DNA of 64,000 nucleotides from Rhizobium metallidurans (GCF_014196505.1 NZ_JACIDW010000008.1:1-64000), one strand, 5' to 3'; positions 38,182-45,714 are shown, counted from the stretch's first letter. Program-made: numbers and translations. Notes: generated from the sequence alone by a model not told the origin.

Positions 38182-38320
38182 GGCAGCCCCCAAATCGGAG
38201 ACCTCCTAGGCAAAGCCTGTCACCTAAATAACGCGTGACCTGTTAATGTCAAGTTAACCGTTGCGGCCGGTTCGAGAAAGATTAACCCGGTAGTTTTTGC
38301 ATTGTGAGGGCGAGGCAGGC

Positions 38321-38395
38321 GGCAACGGCCGCACTTCCAACGACGCGCCGACTCCAAGCGGGAGCAGGTGCGCGATGCACTACCGGCACCAATGA
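38321..38395 (+). pseudogene. Degraded second copy of the 3' end of the Cys-rich gene
   Basis: This stretch matches 37178-37249 at roughly 80% over about 62 bp by eye. It translates as GNGRTSNDAPTPSG, then SRCAMHYRHQ and stop, against GNGCTLNDAPTPNG and so on in the intact gene. Sequence upstream of the match is unrelated, and there is no start. The DUF3800 gene and its terminator lie exactly between the two copies. Confidence 0.7.
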
Positions 38396-38406
38396 ATGGT
38401 GCGGGA

Positions 38407-38547
38407 TCAGCTCAGAAAGGTGGCGAGCTTCTCAGCCATCGCAATTAGACCCATGATGCCGAGCACGCCGATAACCAAACTTGCTGCGACATCGCAAGCG
38501 GAATAGATCCGCTCGCCGATAAGCTGCCTGTCTTGTTTCTGCGGCAT
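38407..38547 (-). CDS. 46-residue membrane protein, possible holin-like
   Basis: ATG 38547 follows AAGGGA by about 8 nt and opens MPQKQDRQLIGERIYS. One hydrophobic helix (residues about 19-37, VAASLVIGVLGIMGLIAMA) fills most of the rest, ending KLATFLS. It is the last gene of the minus-strand module that holds the ejection-like proteins. Size, charge and position recall small phage holins or membrane-insertion proteins, but with no lysis enzyme nearby this is only a suggestion. Confidence 0.55.
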   Translation of the reverse strand: MPQKQDRQLIGERIYSACDVAASLVIGVLGIMGLIAMAEKLATFLS

Positions 38548-38608
38548 GAGTTCATCCCTTCTTGCAGGTCTCGACCTTACGGCAATGACGGCCGCCCCGG
38601 CAATGGCT

Positions 38609-38875
38609 TCAGCTTTCAGCTTTCAAACCGGCTGCAATGCGGTCGGCGTCAATGTTCCGGCCGCCGTCAAAACCCTCGATCAGATGGCAGGCCGACCATG
38701 ATCCGGGCGAGAAGTAGGCGACTTCGCGCTTCCAAACCCCGCTTTGCACGAGAAACACCAGCGCTCCATTCGGCCTCATCTTCGCATAATCTGCCTTCAC
38801 GTTCACGTAGCGCGAACCCGTGTGGAGGATGAAGCCCATTTGCGAGGTGTCTTTGAGCATGCCACGCGATACCAT
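38609..38875 (-). CDS. Hypothetical small protein of the phage-like module
   Basis: This protein has up to 88 residues (starting at 38875, or at 38860). It contains MGFILHTGSRYVNVK and a compact beta-rich middle (GALVFLVQSGVWKREVAYF). No family is recognised. It lies 21 nt downstream of the ejection-like gene and upstream of the 46-residue membrane protein on the same strand. Confidence 0.6.
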   Translation of the reverse strand: MVSRGMLKDTSQMGFILHTGSRYVNVKADYAKMRPNGALVFLVQSGVWKREVAYFSPGSWSACHLIEGFDGGRNIDADRIAAGLKAES

Positions 38876-38896
38876 AACTACGGATGCGGCGGAAGC

Positions 38897-40432
38897 TCAC
38901 CGGCTCCCGACGTACTGAGAGCCGGCAGCGGCCGATTTGACGAAGGCGTTGCGGTTTGCATCGATCGCGGACTGAACAGCGTTCGGCCGGGCCTGCGTTG
39001 CGGCTTTGCTTCCGCCCGCCATTATGATGTCCACCAATTCCTGAACGAAACCGTCCTGCATGCGCTCGGCTCCCTTGCGAGCCACGTACCCCACTGCCGG
39101 GGCAGCGACAGCGCCGACAGGGCCGCCGACTTGGTAGCCAACGCCGGAAGACAGGGCGCCGCTGACAATCCCGGTCGGGGAGAGTTTGCCCACAAGCCGA
39201 AGTGCGTTCTGGTCGGGCGTGCCAGTGATGGCCTGCATCAGCGCCGCTTGCTCGTCAGGCGTAAAGCCGCGCGTGGCGCTCCTGTTGTTCCGCAGGGCCT
39301 TCATTGCCTGGTGCGAAGCGTTCTCGCGATTGGCGCCTGATCCGGCAGCGGCAGCATTCAATTCGCCGCGGGCTGCGGCCTCGGTGACGACATTCGCTTT
39401 CGACATGCGGGACCAGAGATCGCGCGCTGTCTTCAGGGCTTCGGCTCCGGCCGTCGCGTCACCGCTCAGAATTTCGCCCGCTTGCGTATTGCCCACAAGG
39501 TCATCGATCCGATTGACGATCGCGGAAACGGCCGCGTTGTTGCTCTTGTTGCCGGGGATGAAACCGCCGCTGGCAACTTTTCGCAGCGTGTCGAGCCCTT
39601 TCAGCGTCACGTTCTGGCCTTGAAGATCCTGGAGCCGTCGAAGGACGGCAGCGGCTCCGGGCTGCAATGCCGGGTCGAAGCCAGTATCTGTGAGCGTCTG
39701 AACAATTTCGGACTGAAGTCTTCCCGTTGCTTGGGGCGTAAAGATCACGCCGGCATTGTCTGCGGCGTCATAGGCCTGCCGGGCTACCGTCGATAGTTCG
39801 TCCATAGTCGGGATCTGCGGCTTTGCATTGAATGCCCCGGCGACCTTGCGAGCGCCCGTCGCGACCGCTTCGCCGGCTGCGTTGCCCGCGCCGCCGAAAA
39901 TCGCGCCCATCAAAGCGCCTTCGCCGATGTCCTGATCATGGCCGGAAGCGTTCAGCGCGCCATAGCCAGCACCCTCGACTGCGGCGAGCCCGGAGCGGGC
40001 AACGGTGCCGGTGACGCCCGGAACCGCCGCCGCGATGCGGGGCAAGGATGCGCCAGCGCTCGCGGCCATTACAGGGGTAGCGATAGCCCCGCCGATCTCG
40101 GCAACGGTCGTTGCGGAGCCGCCACGCATTTGAGCCTCTGCGCTCTTCTGCTGCTCTTCCTCGGTGCTGGTGCCGTTCGCCCATCCGGCGAGCTTGTCCG
40201 CATAGCCGAAGGTTGCGCCATTCGCGATCGAGCGCGCCACATCATCGGCGGCAACGGCCGCTTTCTGATACCAAGGCTTCGCGTCGAACTCGGCTTGCAC
40301 GTTCTCAGCGGTTCGCGGCTGCGGTGCGGTCTCCAGCGTGAAGCCGTCGGGCAGGGGCGGAAGCTGCTGCGGCTGCGGCTGCGGTTCCGCTTCGAGCTGA
40401 AAGCCGGCGGGAAGGGGCGGCAGATTGCTCAT
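38897..40432 (-). CDS. Large Ala/Gly-rich phage ejection-protein-like protein
   Basis: About 511 residues from ATG 40432 (overlapping the preceding stop as ATGA, GGGAG 8 nt upstream). The N-terminus holds two copies of an LPPLPxGFxLE motif. Next come WYQKAAVAADDVARSIANG with ATFGYADKLAGW, and then long Ala/Gly-rich segments with amphipathic or membrane-like helices (residues about 95-190 and 420-465). Proteins of this build are encoded with head/ejection genes in rhizobial podovirus-like prophages and are thought to be injected with DNA. That is family resemblance, not proof. No capsid gene accompanies it. Confidence 0.6.
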   Translation of the reverse strand: MSNLPPLPAGFQLEAEPQPQPQQLPPLPDGFTLETAPQPRTAENVQAEFDAKPWYQKAAVAADDVARSIANGATFGYADKLAGWANGTSTEEEQQKSAEAQMRGGSATTVAEIGGAIATPVMAASAGASLPRIAAAVPGVTGTVARSGLAAVEGAGYGALNASGHDQDIGEGALMGAIFGGAGNAAGEAVATGARKVAGAFNAKPQIPTMDELSTVARQAYDAADNAGVIFTPQATGRLQSEIVQTLTDTGFDPALQPGAAAVLRRLQDLQGQNVTLKGLDTLRKVASGGFIPGNKSNNAAVSAIVNRIDDLVGNTQAGEILSGDATAGAEALKTARDLWSRMSKANVVTEAAARGELNAAAAGSGANRENASHQAMKALRNNRSATRGFTPDEQAALMQAITGTPDQNALRLVGKLSPTGIVSGALSSGVGYQVGGPVGAVAAPAVGYVARKGAERMQDGFVQELVDIIMAGGSKAATQARPNAVQSAIDANRNAFVKSAAAGSQYVGSR

Positions 40433-41772
40433 TGGGCAGGCTCCCAATTTCCGTTGCGCAGGACCAGGCGCTGGCCTGTCTGCGGGTTCGTCGCGTAGAC
40501 CGGCGCGGCGGCTTCAGCGGGCGCCGCCGGAGCGGTTTGCTCGGTCGGCATGGCCGATACGCTCAGATCCACGCCAGCGCGCTCGGCATTGATGATTGCG
40601 TCAGGTGGCAGGCCAAGGCGGATAGCTGCCAGGGCGCGGGCGCGAGATGCCTTCTTCTGGTCGAGCAATTCGGGGCTGTCGAACGGCTGCGGGAGATAGA
40701 CCCGGCCGTATTCCGACTGCTCTTCCTTGGTGATGGCGGCGCCAGTGTCTTTGCGCAGGATCGCCTGTAGGAACTCAAGACCGGCCTGCTCGGCAAGCTG
40801 ATATTCCTTGCTCTTGATCGCGTTGCCGCCGGCCTGTTCCGTCGCGCTGCCGATGCGGCCGGTGATCTGCGTCAGGGCCTCGCCGTACTGGTCGAGCTTC
40901 GGGATCGCACCGGAGGCGCGCGTGAAATAGACGCTAGCCTTCGACTGCCCCTCGGTGAGCGCCTTGCCGCCCTGCTGAACCACGGTGCCATCCGGCAAAG
41001 TGACTGACATCGACGGCCCGCTATCTTTCGGCAATGGCTGCGCTCCGGTGCGGATAGCCGCACCAGGCGAGAGAAACGCGCCGGTCTTGCCATCCGGGCC
41101 AACGCCCTGAACCGGTGCGCGCTGACCAAGGAAATCGTCCAGCAGCATGTCGTCCGTCAACACGCCGGCCTCAATCAGCCGCTGCCGCTCCGCTGCTGCT
41201 TGCTCAGTCTCGCTCATCAACTTTGGAGCACCGGCGGCGGGACCGATGCCGGGCATCTCCAGAAGCCCCATCACGTCTTGAGCGACCTCCGGGCGGATCT
41301 GACCAGGATCGAGCGGGCCGAGTAGCGTTGTGATCGCCTTCGTCTGATTGTCGCGGAGATTGTTGCCGCCGCTCACCGCGGCCTCGCTGTCCACCTTGTA
41401 TCGAGCGTTTACGTCGGGAATGCCGAGCCGCTCTTTTGCTGCGGCCTCGATCATCTCGCGCTCAGAGAGCACGCGGGCATTGTCGCGAACGTTGTTTTCC
41501 GTCGCTGCCTGATAGCCGCGATCGACATTGTAGGTGAAGCCCTCCGGCGTCTGACCATAGCCCTGAACGCCCGTCAGAGACGAACGCTTCGAAGCGGTCG
41601 GATCTTCGGGATTGTCAAAAAGCCAAGCCAACTGGTTCATCTTGGCCCGGCGCTCATCTGCCAGGGCATAGTTCGCCACGTCGGCGGCTTCCGGTGGCTG
41701 AAAGAGGCCGGCGAGGTTTGCAGCCGCAGTGCCAAACGCCTCGTTGTTAAAATAGCGGTTCGATTTGATCAT
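40429..41772 (-). CDS. Phage structural/ejection-like protein
   Basis: 447 residues from ATG 41772 (TGAGGA 7 nt upstream; the longer open frame overlaps the previous gene). The N-terminus MIKSNRYFNNEAFG with TAAANLAGLFQPPEAADVANY, and the long helical, glutamine-rich middle, resemble internal virion proteins that sit beside the preceding family in prophages. It ends NPQTGQRLVLRNGNWEPAQ, a short hydrophobic-polar tail seen in phage structural proteins. It is translationally coupled to the next gene. Confidence 0.55.
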   Translation of the reverse strand: MIKSNRYFNNEAFGTAAANLAGLFQPPEAADVANYALADERRAKMNQLAWLFDNPEDPTASKRSSLTGVQGYGQTPEGFTYNVDRGYQAATENNVRDNARVLSEREMIEAAAKERLGIPDVNARYKVDSEAAVSGGNNLRDNQTKAITTLLGPLDPGQIRPEVAQDVMGLLEMPGIGPAAGAPKLMSETEQAAAERQRLIEAGVLTDDMLLDDFLGQRAPVQGVGPDGKTGAFLSPGAAIRTGAQPLPKDSGPSMSVTLPDGTVVQQGGKALTEGQSKASVYFTRASGAIPKLDQYGEALTQITGRIGSATEQAGGNAIKSKEYQLAEQAGLEFLQAILRKDTGAAITKEEQSEYGRVYLPQPFDSPELLDQKKASRARALAAIRLGLPPDAIINAERAGVDLSVSAMPTEQTAPAAPAEAAAPVYATNPQTGQRLVLRNGNWEPAQ

Positions 41773-41782
41773 GGCGAAATCC

Positions 41783-42220
41783 TCAGTGGATGGCCGGGCG
41801 GTCTTCATAGACCGCTGACAGGGTGGTTTTGGCGATGACAAAGGCGAGATCGGCTTGCGGGCCGGTGGCGATTGCGTTGCGCAAATAGACGCCCCGCAGA
41901 TCGGCCTCCAGCATCGCGACGGCGGCGAGAAGCCAAGGCCGACGGGCTGCGTCTGCTGTCGTCAGCGCCGCGTTCGCGCAGCCCAAGCAAAAGAAAATCT
42001 CTTCAGGGGTGAGGCGGCCGGCTGTCAGCTCGGTTACGCGCGGCGCAACAGCAAAGAGCCGCTGCGAAGCTTCAGCGATCAAGCCGGCGTCGAGTGAGCC
42101 GAAGCCCACGGCGTGGACCAGGTGATGCAAGGCGTGGGCGCAAGGGATCAGCACCGAGCCGGCCATTGCCGTGTCGAGATGCTTGATTGTCTCGGAGAGG
42201 TGAGCATTTCCATCGGTCAT
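41783..42220 (-). CDS. Hypothetical helical protein of the element
   Basis: This 145-residue protein begins MTDGNAHLSETIKHLD and is predicted mainly helical, with several His/Ala-rich helices (HALHHLVHAVGFG, CLGCANAALTTADA). No family is recognised. It overlaps the upstream gene by ATGA and precedes the ejection-like gene by 10 nt, so it belongs to the same operon. Confidence 0.6.
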   Translation of the reverse strand: MTDGNAHLSETIKHLDTAMAGSVLIPCAHALHHLVHAVGFGSLDAGLIAEASQRLFAVAPRVTELTAGRLTPEEIFFCLGCANAALTTADAARRPWLLAAVAMLEADLRGVYLRNAIATGPQADLAFVIAKTTLSAVYEDRPAIH

Positions 42221-42717
42221 GAGAATATCCCGTAGGTTGGCTCAGTTGACGCCTCAAGCAGCGCGTCAATCGTGCCGTGTTGGCGATCGTACCGACGCTG
42301 GGCCATGTCCTGCCGATGCTCGGCAATCCGCGCATGATTGATCAGGATTTTCACACGGCTTCGATCGTCCTCAAAACACGGCAGGCTGACGTCCTCGCGG
42401 TCAAACGCCTGGACCAGACGCGCCGCCGCAAGAAACCCATCGCCCAAATGCTCGCGGTCGATCTTTCCCATGCGTTCAGTGTCGGTCCCCCAACGCAAAG
42501 CGTGTGCGAGCGCATCGAAGCAGCTGGCGAACAATTCATTTGTGAAGCGGGTGTCGGGCAACTCCCAGCGCTCCCGCCTGGGGTCGGCGAAGTGCAGAAT
42601 ATCGCCAAGCGCCATCTGGATTTCGAAAACCCAATTCGAATGACCGCCCGCGCGCCGCAGATGTGTTGCCGCTGCCTTGGCCCTTTCGTTGGCCGCTGCC
42701 GTTGCGATGCCGTCCAT
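42217..42717 (-). CDS. Hypothetical protein, first gene of the phage-like minus-strand operon
   Basis: 166 residues from ATG 42717 (MDGIATAAANERAK); the open frame extends 46 codons further, into the intergenic palindromes, and is not favoured. It contains LRWGTDTERMGKIDREHLGDG and a basic C-terminal part (RQDMAQRRYDRQHG). No family is recognised. It heads the run 42717-38407, all on the minus strand with ATGA-type overlaps. Confidence 0.55.
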   Translation of the reverse strand: MDGIATAAANERAKAAATHLRRAGGHSNWVFEIQMALGDILHFADPRRERWELPDTRFTNELFASCFDALAHALRWGTDTERMGKIDREHLGDGFLAAARLVQAFDREDVSLPCFEDDRSRVKILINHARIAEHRQDMAQRRYDRQHGTIDALLEASTEPTYGIFS

Positions 42718-43277
42718 GGATCTGCCCACTGTGCTGTTGTCGTTGCGACAATGTGGGCCGGATTGCCGAGCCGATATATACGGCTGAAAAGCGCGCTTTT
42801 CGGCGAGAAATTTGGAGAGTAGCGGGCAGATGGTCATAGCGGCATCGCATGTCACGAACGGTCGCGCCGCTTGGAAGCTGGCGAGGTTGTTCGATTGACG
42901 AGAGAGCCCGGAGGCCCGGCGATGCGGCTGCCTGAAGTCCGCTGTTTACTGACAAGCCGAATATAGCACGGTGAGGCCTGGGAGACCAGCGTGACGGCAG
43001 CGGATGGCGGGGTGAAAAGTTCCAGCGAACCGCGAGTTTCTCCGGGCGGGGCATTCCCATTCCCGGCGGCGTTTCGGGGTATACCGGAGGGGGATCGGGG
43101 GTGGCCGGGTGGCACCCTCCGGGCGGGGGCAGCGACGGCGCGGACGCTTCGACCTGTTGCGCTCGATGACCGTGCCGCGTGAAAGAACGTCCGTTGACAG
43201 GGCCGCAGATAGTGTTACATTAATGGCAACGAACGTAGACGAAAACGTAACACACTCCGACAAGGACAGGAACGGCA
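42718..43277. promoter_or_regulatory. Divergent control region between the phage-like operon and the resolvase gene
   Basis: This 560-bp stretch has no convincing gene. It holds TTGTCG-TTG-CGACAA (42737-42751) and the perfect 16-bp palindrome GAAAAGCGCGCTTTTC (42786-42801), both close to the minus-strand operon. It also holds the resolvase promoter described separately. The centre (about 42990-43160) is very GC-rich and featureless to me. Open frames through it are on all strands and lack ribosome sites. Confidence 0.5.
43194..43253 (+). promoter_or_regulatory. Promoter and inverted-repeat operator of the serine recombinase
   Basis: TTGACA (43194-43199) and TACATT (43216-43221) are 16 bp apart, a good sigma-70 promoter. 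GTGTTAC (43212-43218) overlaps the -10, and its inverted copy GTAACAC lies at 43247-43253, centres 35 bp apart. The pair could be an operator, or half-sites of a resolution site bound by the recombinase encoded just downstream. Confidence 0.55.
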
Positions 43278-43952
43278 ATGGCAAACGGCAAGTTCATCGC
43301 TTACTATCGCGTCTCGACCGCTCGCCAGGGTGCCAGCGGCCTCGGCCTTGAAGCGCAGCAAGAAGCGGTCCGCGCCTACCTGAACGGCGGCAACTGGTCG
43401 CTGGTCGCTGAAGTGACAGAAGTCGAGAGCGGCAAGCGCAACGATCGCCCGAAGCTCGCCGAAGCGCTCCGGCTCTGCAAGCTGCACGGCGCGACCCTGA
43501 TCATTGCCAAGCTCGACCGTCTGGCCCGTAACGTCGCGTTTATCTCGAACCTGATGGAAAGCGGCGTGGACTTTACCGCCGTTGACTTTCCGAAGGCGAA
43601 CCGCCTGACAGTCCACATTCTCGCCGCCGTGGCCGAGCATGAGCGCGAAATGATCTCGCAGCGCACGAAGGCCGCTCTTCAGGCCGCAAAGGCGCGTGGC
43701 AAGCGTCTAGGCGGTGATCGCGGCAACTTCGCCGATGTTCGGGCGCTCGGTCCTGCCGTAAGCGTTGCAGCCCGCAGCAAGAAGGCCGATGACCGCGCCG
43801 CGCTGGTCGCGCCGATCATCCAAGAGCTACAGGCCTCCGGCGCTTCTCTGCGCACCGTGGCGGCGGAATTGAATGCTCGCGGTATCCCGACGCCTCGCGG
43901 CGGCGAGTGGAGCGCGGTGCAGGTCAAGCGGGTGGCCGAGCGCGCTGCCTGA
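43278..43952 (+). CDS. Serine recombinase/resolvase
   Basis: This 224-residue protein has a full resolvase catalytic domain: YYRVSTARQ with the nucleophile Ser13, then LIIAKLDRLARN, and EREMISQRTKAAL leading into the long E-helix. A C-terminal DNA-binding part holds the SLRTVAAELNARGIPTPRGGEW motif. It lacks the zinc and coiled-coil modules of large serine integrases, so resolution or inversion is more likely than integration. It is the only plus-strand gene in the middle of the element and has its own promoter/operator. Confidence 0.92.
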   Translation: MANGKFIAYYRVSTARQGASGLGLEAQQEAVRAYLNGGNWSLVAEVTEVESGKRNDRPKLAEALRLCKLHGATLIIAKLDRLARNVAFISNLMESGVDFTAVDFPKANRLTVHILAAVAEHEREMISQRTKAALQAAKARGKRLGGDRGNFADVRALGPAVSVAARSKKADDRAALVAPIIQELQASGASLRTVAAELNARGIPTPRGGEWSAVQVKRVAERAA

Positions 43953-43983
43953 CGCCTGAGAGCCCTAAAGCCCGAAACGACAA

Positions 43984-44006
43984 CGCCCCGGCTTATGACC
44001 GGGGCG
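43984..44006. terminator. Hairpin between the convergent resolvase and downstream gene
   Basis: CGCCCCGG (43984-43991) pairs with CCGGGGCG (43999-44006), loop 7 nt. It lies between two converging genes, where a shared terminator is expected; the following T run is weak on both strands. Confidence 0.55.
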
Positions 44007-44033
44007 AACTGTTTGTGCGGCTTCGTAATGGGA

Positions 44034-44276
44034 TCAGGCGCAAAGCGAGAGGCACAGGCGGCGGAGCACTGGATTGCGGGTATATTTGGCGATCACGGCC
44101 AACTCGTCTTTGTTCAGCCTCGTCTCTTCGCTGTCGCCGGCAACGATGGAAGCGCGGAGATCGGCAGCGACCCGCCACGCGATTTGCACCTCGTTTTCGT
44201 CAACGTTGCGAGCCGGCAGCCGGCTTGCGTCGTGGGTCGGGGCTTTGGCGGCATTGAAATCGATCACATTTGACAT
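44034..44276 (-). CDS. Small hypothetical protein (MSNVIDFNAAKA-type)
   Basis: This 80-residue protein starts at ATG 44276 with GGGAG about 9 nt upstream. The opening MSNVIDFNAAKA is frequent in small rhizobial regulatory or phage-borne proteins. The C-terminal half is helical and basic (IAKYTRNPVLRRLCL). Function is unknown. It has its own promoter-like sequence at 44312-44339. Confidence 0.65.
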   Translation of the reverse strand: MSNVIDFNAAKAPTHDASRLPARNVDENEVQIAWRVAADLRASIVAGDSEETRLNKDELAVIAKYTRNPVLRRLCLSLCA

Positions 44277-44311
44277 TTTGAGGCTCCCAGGCGCTGCGTT
44301 TCGATGCTCAA

Positions 44312-44339
44312 AGCCTACGCCATATCGCCACTAAGTCAA
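44312..44339 (-). promoter_or_regulatory. Candidate promoter of the 44276 gene
   Basis: On the minus strand TTGACT (44334-44339) and TAGGCT (44312-44317) are 16 bp apart, in an AT-rich gap about 40 nt before the start codon. Confidence 0.45.
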
Positions 44340-44400
44340 TGATTTTGTTGTCTTATTAGTCTTGCTGATGAAGAGACAAACGATTCAAAATCGGCCGGAT

Positions 44401-44736
44401 TTAGCCGAAAACGTCGGGTTTCTCGTCGTCCTGCTCCAGCGCGCCCGCTTCGACTGCCCGGAGTACCGCCTGTTTCTCGGTTTCGAGCCGATTGGTGAAG
44501 TCGCGGAGTTCCTGCATCGACATTTGACTTAGATCCTTCTCAGGCTCGCTGTTCTTCTGATCGAAGAAGCCGCCCGCTCTGAGGATGCTTGTTCCTGCCG
44601 TGCTCCGGGCCGGTGCCGGCGCCTTTGGGTCTCTACAGACGCTCACCAGGGCCTCAACGGCCGCGATTACGCCCTCGGTCTGGAGCAGGTGCTTTGCCCG
44701 CTCCATTGCTTCTCTACGTTCGCTTGCTGCGCTCAC
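44401..44736 (-). CDS. Terminase-small-subunit-like protein
   Basis: 111 residues from a GTG at 44736 that overlaps the previous stop. The segment EALVSVCRDPKAPAPARSTAGTSILR matches a helix-turn-helix stretch common in small terminase subunits and neighbouring phage proteins (pattern DPxAPAPARxxAAxxLL, here with minor changes; positions about 27-52). An acidic tail follows. If real, it would recognise DNA for packaging by a helper phage's large subunit. No large terminase is encoded here. Confidence 0.45.
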   Translation of the reverse strand: MSAASERREAMERAKHLLQTEGVIAAVEALVSVCRDPKAPAPARSTAGTSILRAGGFFDQKNSEPEKDLSQMSMQELRDFTNRLETEKQAVLRAVEAGALEQDDEKPDVFG

Positions 44737-45335
44737 CCGAATACTCCTTGATCCTGATTGGCCCGCTCTTGCTCTGCGAGCCGGCGGTAATGGTCTCGTG
44801 CTTCCTCCAGCGCCGCGGCCTGCCGTTGCAGTTCGGCGAGTTCTGCGGACACTGGCCTGTCATCGGACTTCTCAAGGCTGGCGCGGATCTCTGCGGCTCG
44901 CTTGCGATCGTCCCGACGCCTTGCGCGCTCCGCTGCCGGTCCTGGTGCATGGGTCTTCGCCCGCTGGTCGTAGCGCTGCCGTTCTACCGGGCTCATGGCT
45001 GCCAGCCGTTTCGCCTTCGCCTTGCGATCCCGTTCGATCTTTTTCAACTTCGCCTGTAACTTGGCCTCGGCATCTGGGGCCTTCCCGTTGGGCCACTGCG
45101 TCAGGTTCCATTGATCACCTTTAGGGGTGGCCCCGCCATGAACCCGGCAGCGGTCATGACCGGCCAAGGCCAGGTTTTGGCAGGGGCGGTGATCCTCGGT
45201 CGATTTCGTGCGAGCGCCGCAAAGCTCTCGAAAGGGTCGGACTTCTCGATTGTATCGCGTCAGGGCTTCGGCGCCTGCCTTTGGCAGTCCGGACTTGTCC
45301 CACGCCTGCTGTCGCTCGGAGCGCTTCTTAGGCAT
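44733..45335 (-). CDS. HGG-motif (HGGxSTG-like) phage protein
   Basis: This 200-residue protein has a short cysteine/histidine module near residues 38-75: CGARTK, RPCQNLALAGHDRC, then RVHGGATPKG. Small proteins with the CGA...PCxxxxxxxxRCxxHGGxxxG pattern are typical neighbours of terminase genes in rhizobial and related phages. The C-terminal two thirds are a long charged helix region (residues about 85-200). It is coupled to the terminase-small-like gene (GTGA overlap). Confidence 0.65.
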   Translation of the reverse strand: MPKKRSERQQAWDKSGLPKAGAEALTRYNREVRPFRELCGARTKSTEDHRPCQNLALAGHDRCRVHGGATPKGDQWNLTQWPNGKAPDAEAKLQAKLKKIERDRKAKAKRLAAMSPVERQRYDQRAKTHAPGPAAERARRRDDRKRAAEIRASLEKSDDRPVSAELAELQRQAAALEEARDHYRRLAEQERANQDQGVFG

Positions 45336-45714
45336 GCCTCACCCCCTTAGCGGAATAGTGCGCCCATGAGGTGTGCCAATTTGAGCGCTCAAGACCAGGG
45401 GCGCCCCGATTGCTCCGGCTGCGTTCGCCGACAGATTGTCCGACCTCGCGACCCCAAAAGCCCAAGGGGTGGAGGCGGCAGCGCGGCTGGCGCGCAGCGC
45501 AGCCTCTCCCCCGTAGGGGTGCAATTTTGCGCAAACAATTTTGCGCACCTGAGAACCCCTGAGAAACAAGGAGTTTTGCGCAATTCTGCGCAATTTCGCG
45601 CACCCCAATTTCGCGCAAAGCTCTGCGCAATGATTTCAATGGCTTAGCGGGATTTGCGCAAGATTGCGCGCAGAGTTTTGCGCAAGTTCTGCGCACCTTG
45701 TTCGCCCGTCTCAT
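45328..45714 (-). CDS. Open frame running through the TGCGCA repeat array
   Basis: A 128-codon frame starts in an ATGA overlap with the stop of the replication gene and ends overlapping the start of the HGG gene. Gene-like overlap at both ends argues for translation. The protein is cysteine/leucine/lysine-rich with a repeated CAKLCAQ/CAKLLV/LRKIA pattern, produced by the repeat array beneath it. It is probably either a by-product of the repeats or a small basic protein that evolved over an origin. Confidence 0.35.
   Translation of the reverse strand: MRRANKVRRTCAKLCAQSCANPAKPLKSLRRALREIGVREIAQNCAKLLVSQGFSGAQNCLRKIAPLRGRGCAARQPRCRLHPLGFWGREVGQSVGERSRSNRGAPGLERSNWHTSWAHYSAKGVRHA
45528..45695. 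repeat. Iteron-like array, probable replication origin of the element
   Basis: Eleven copies of TGCGCA, CGCGCA or TGCGCGCA begin at 45528, 45542, 45577, 45587, 45597, 45612, 45624, 45655, 45665, 45679 and 45690. Most read (A)TTTTGCGCA or TTCTGCGCA with A or C following. Within clusters the spacing is 10-15 bp, close to one helical turn. The array follows directly on the gene for a RepA-like helicase/primase, as origins of P4-type satellites and RepA plasmids do. Confidence 0.7.

Noticed and set aside
42718..43277. Small frames in the divergent control region
   Set aside because: Several overlap on both strands, none has a ribosome site, and the sequence is dominated by GC-rich stretches and palindromes.
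45528..45695. Repeats considered as a CRISPR array
   Set aside because: Units are 6-10 bp and irregularly spaced by 10-35 bp, with no 25-37-bp repeats, unique spacers or cas genes.
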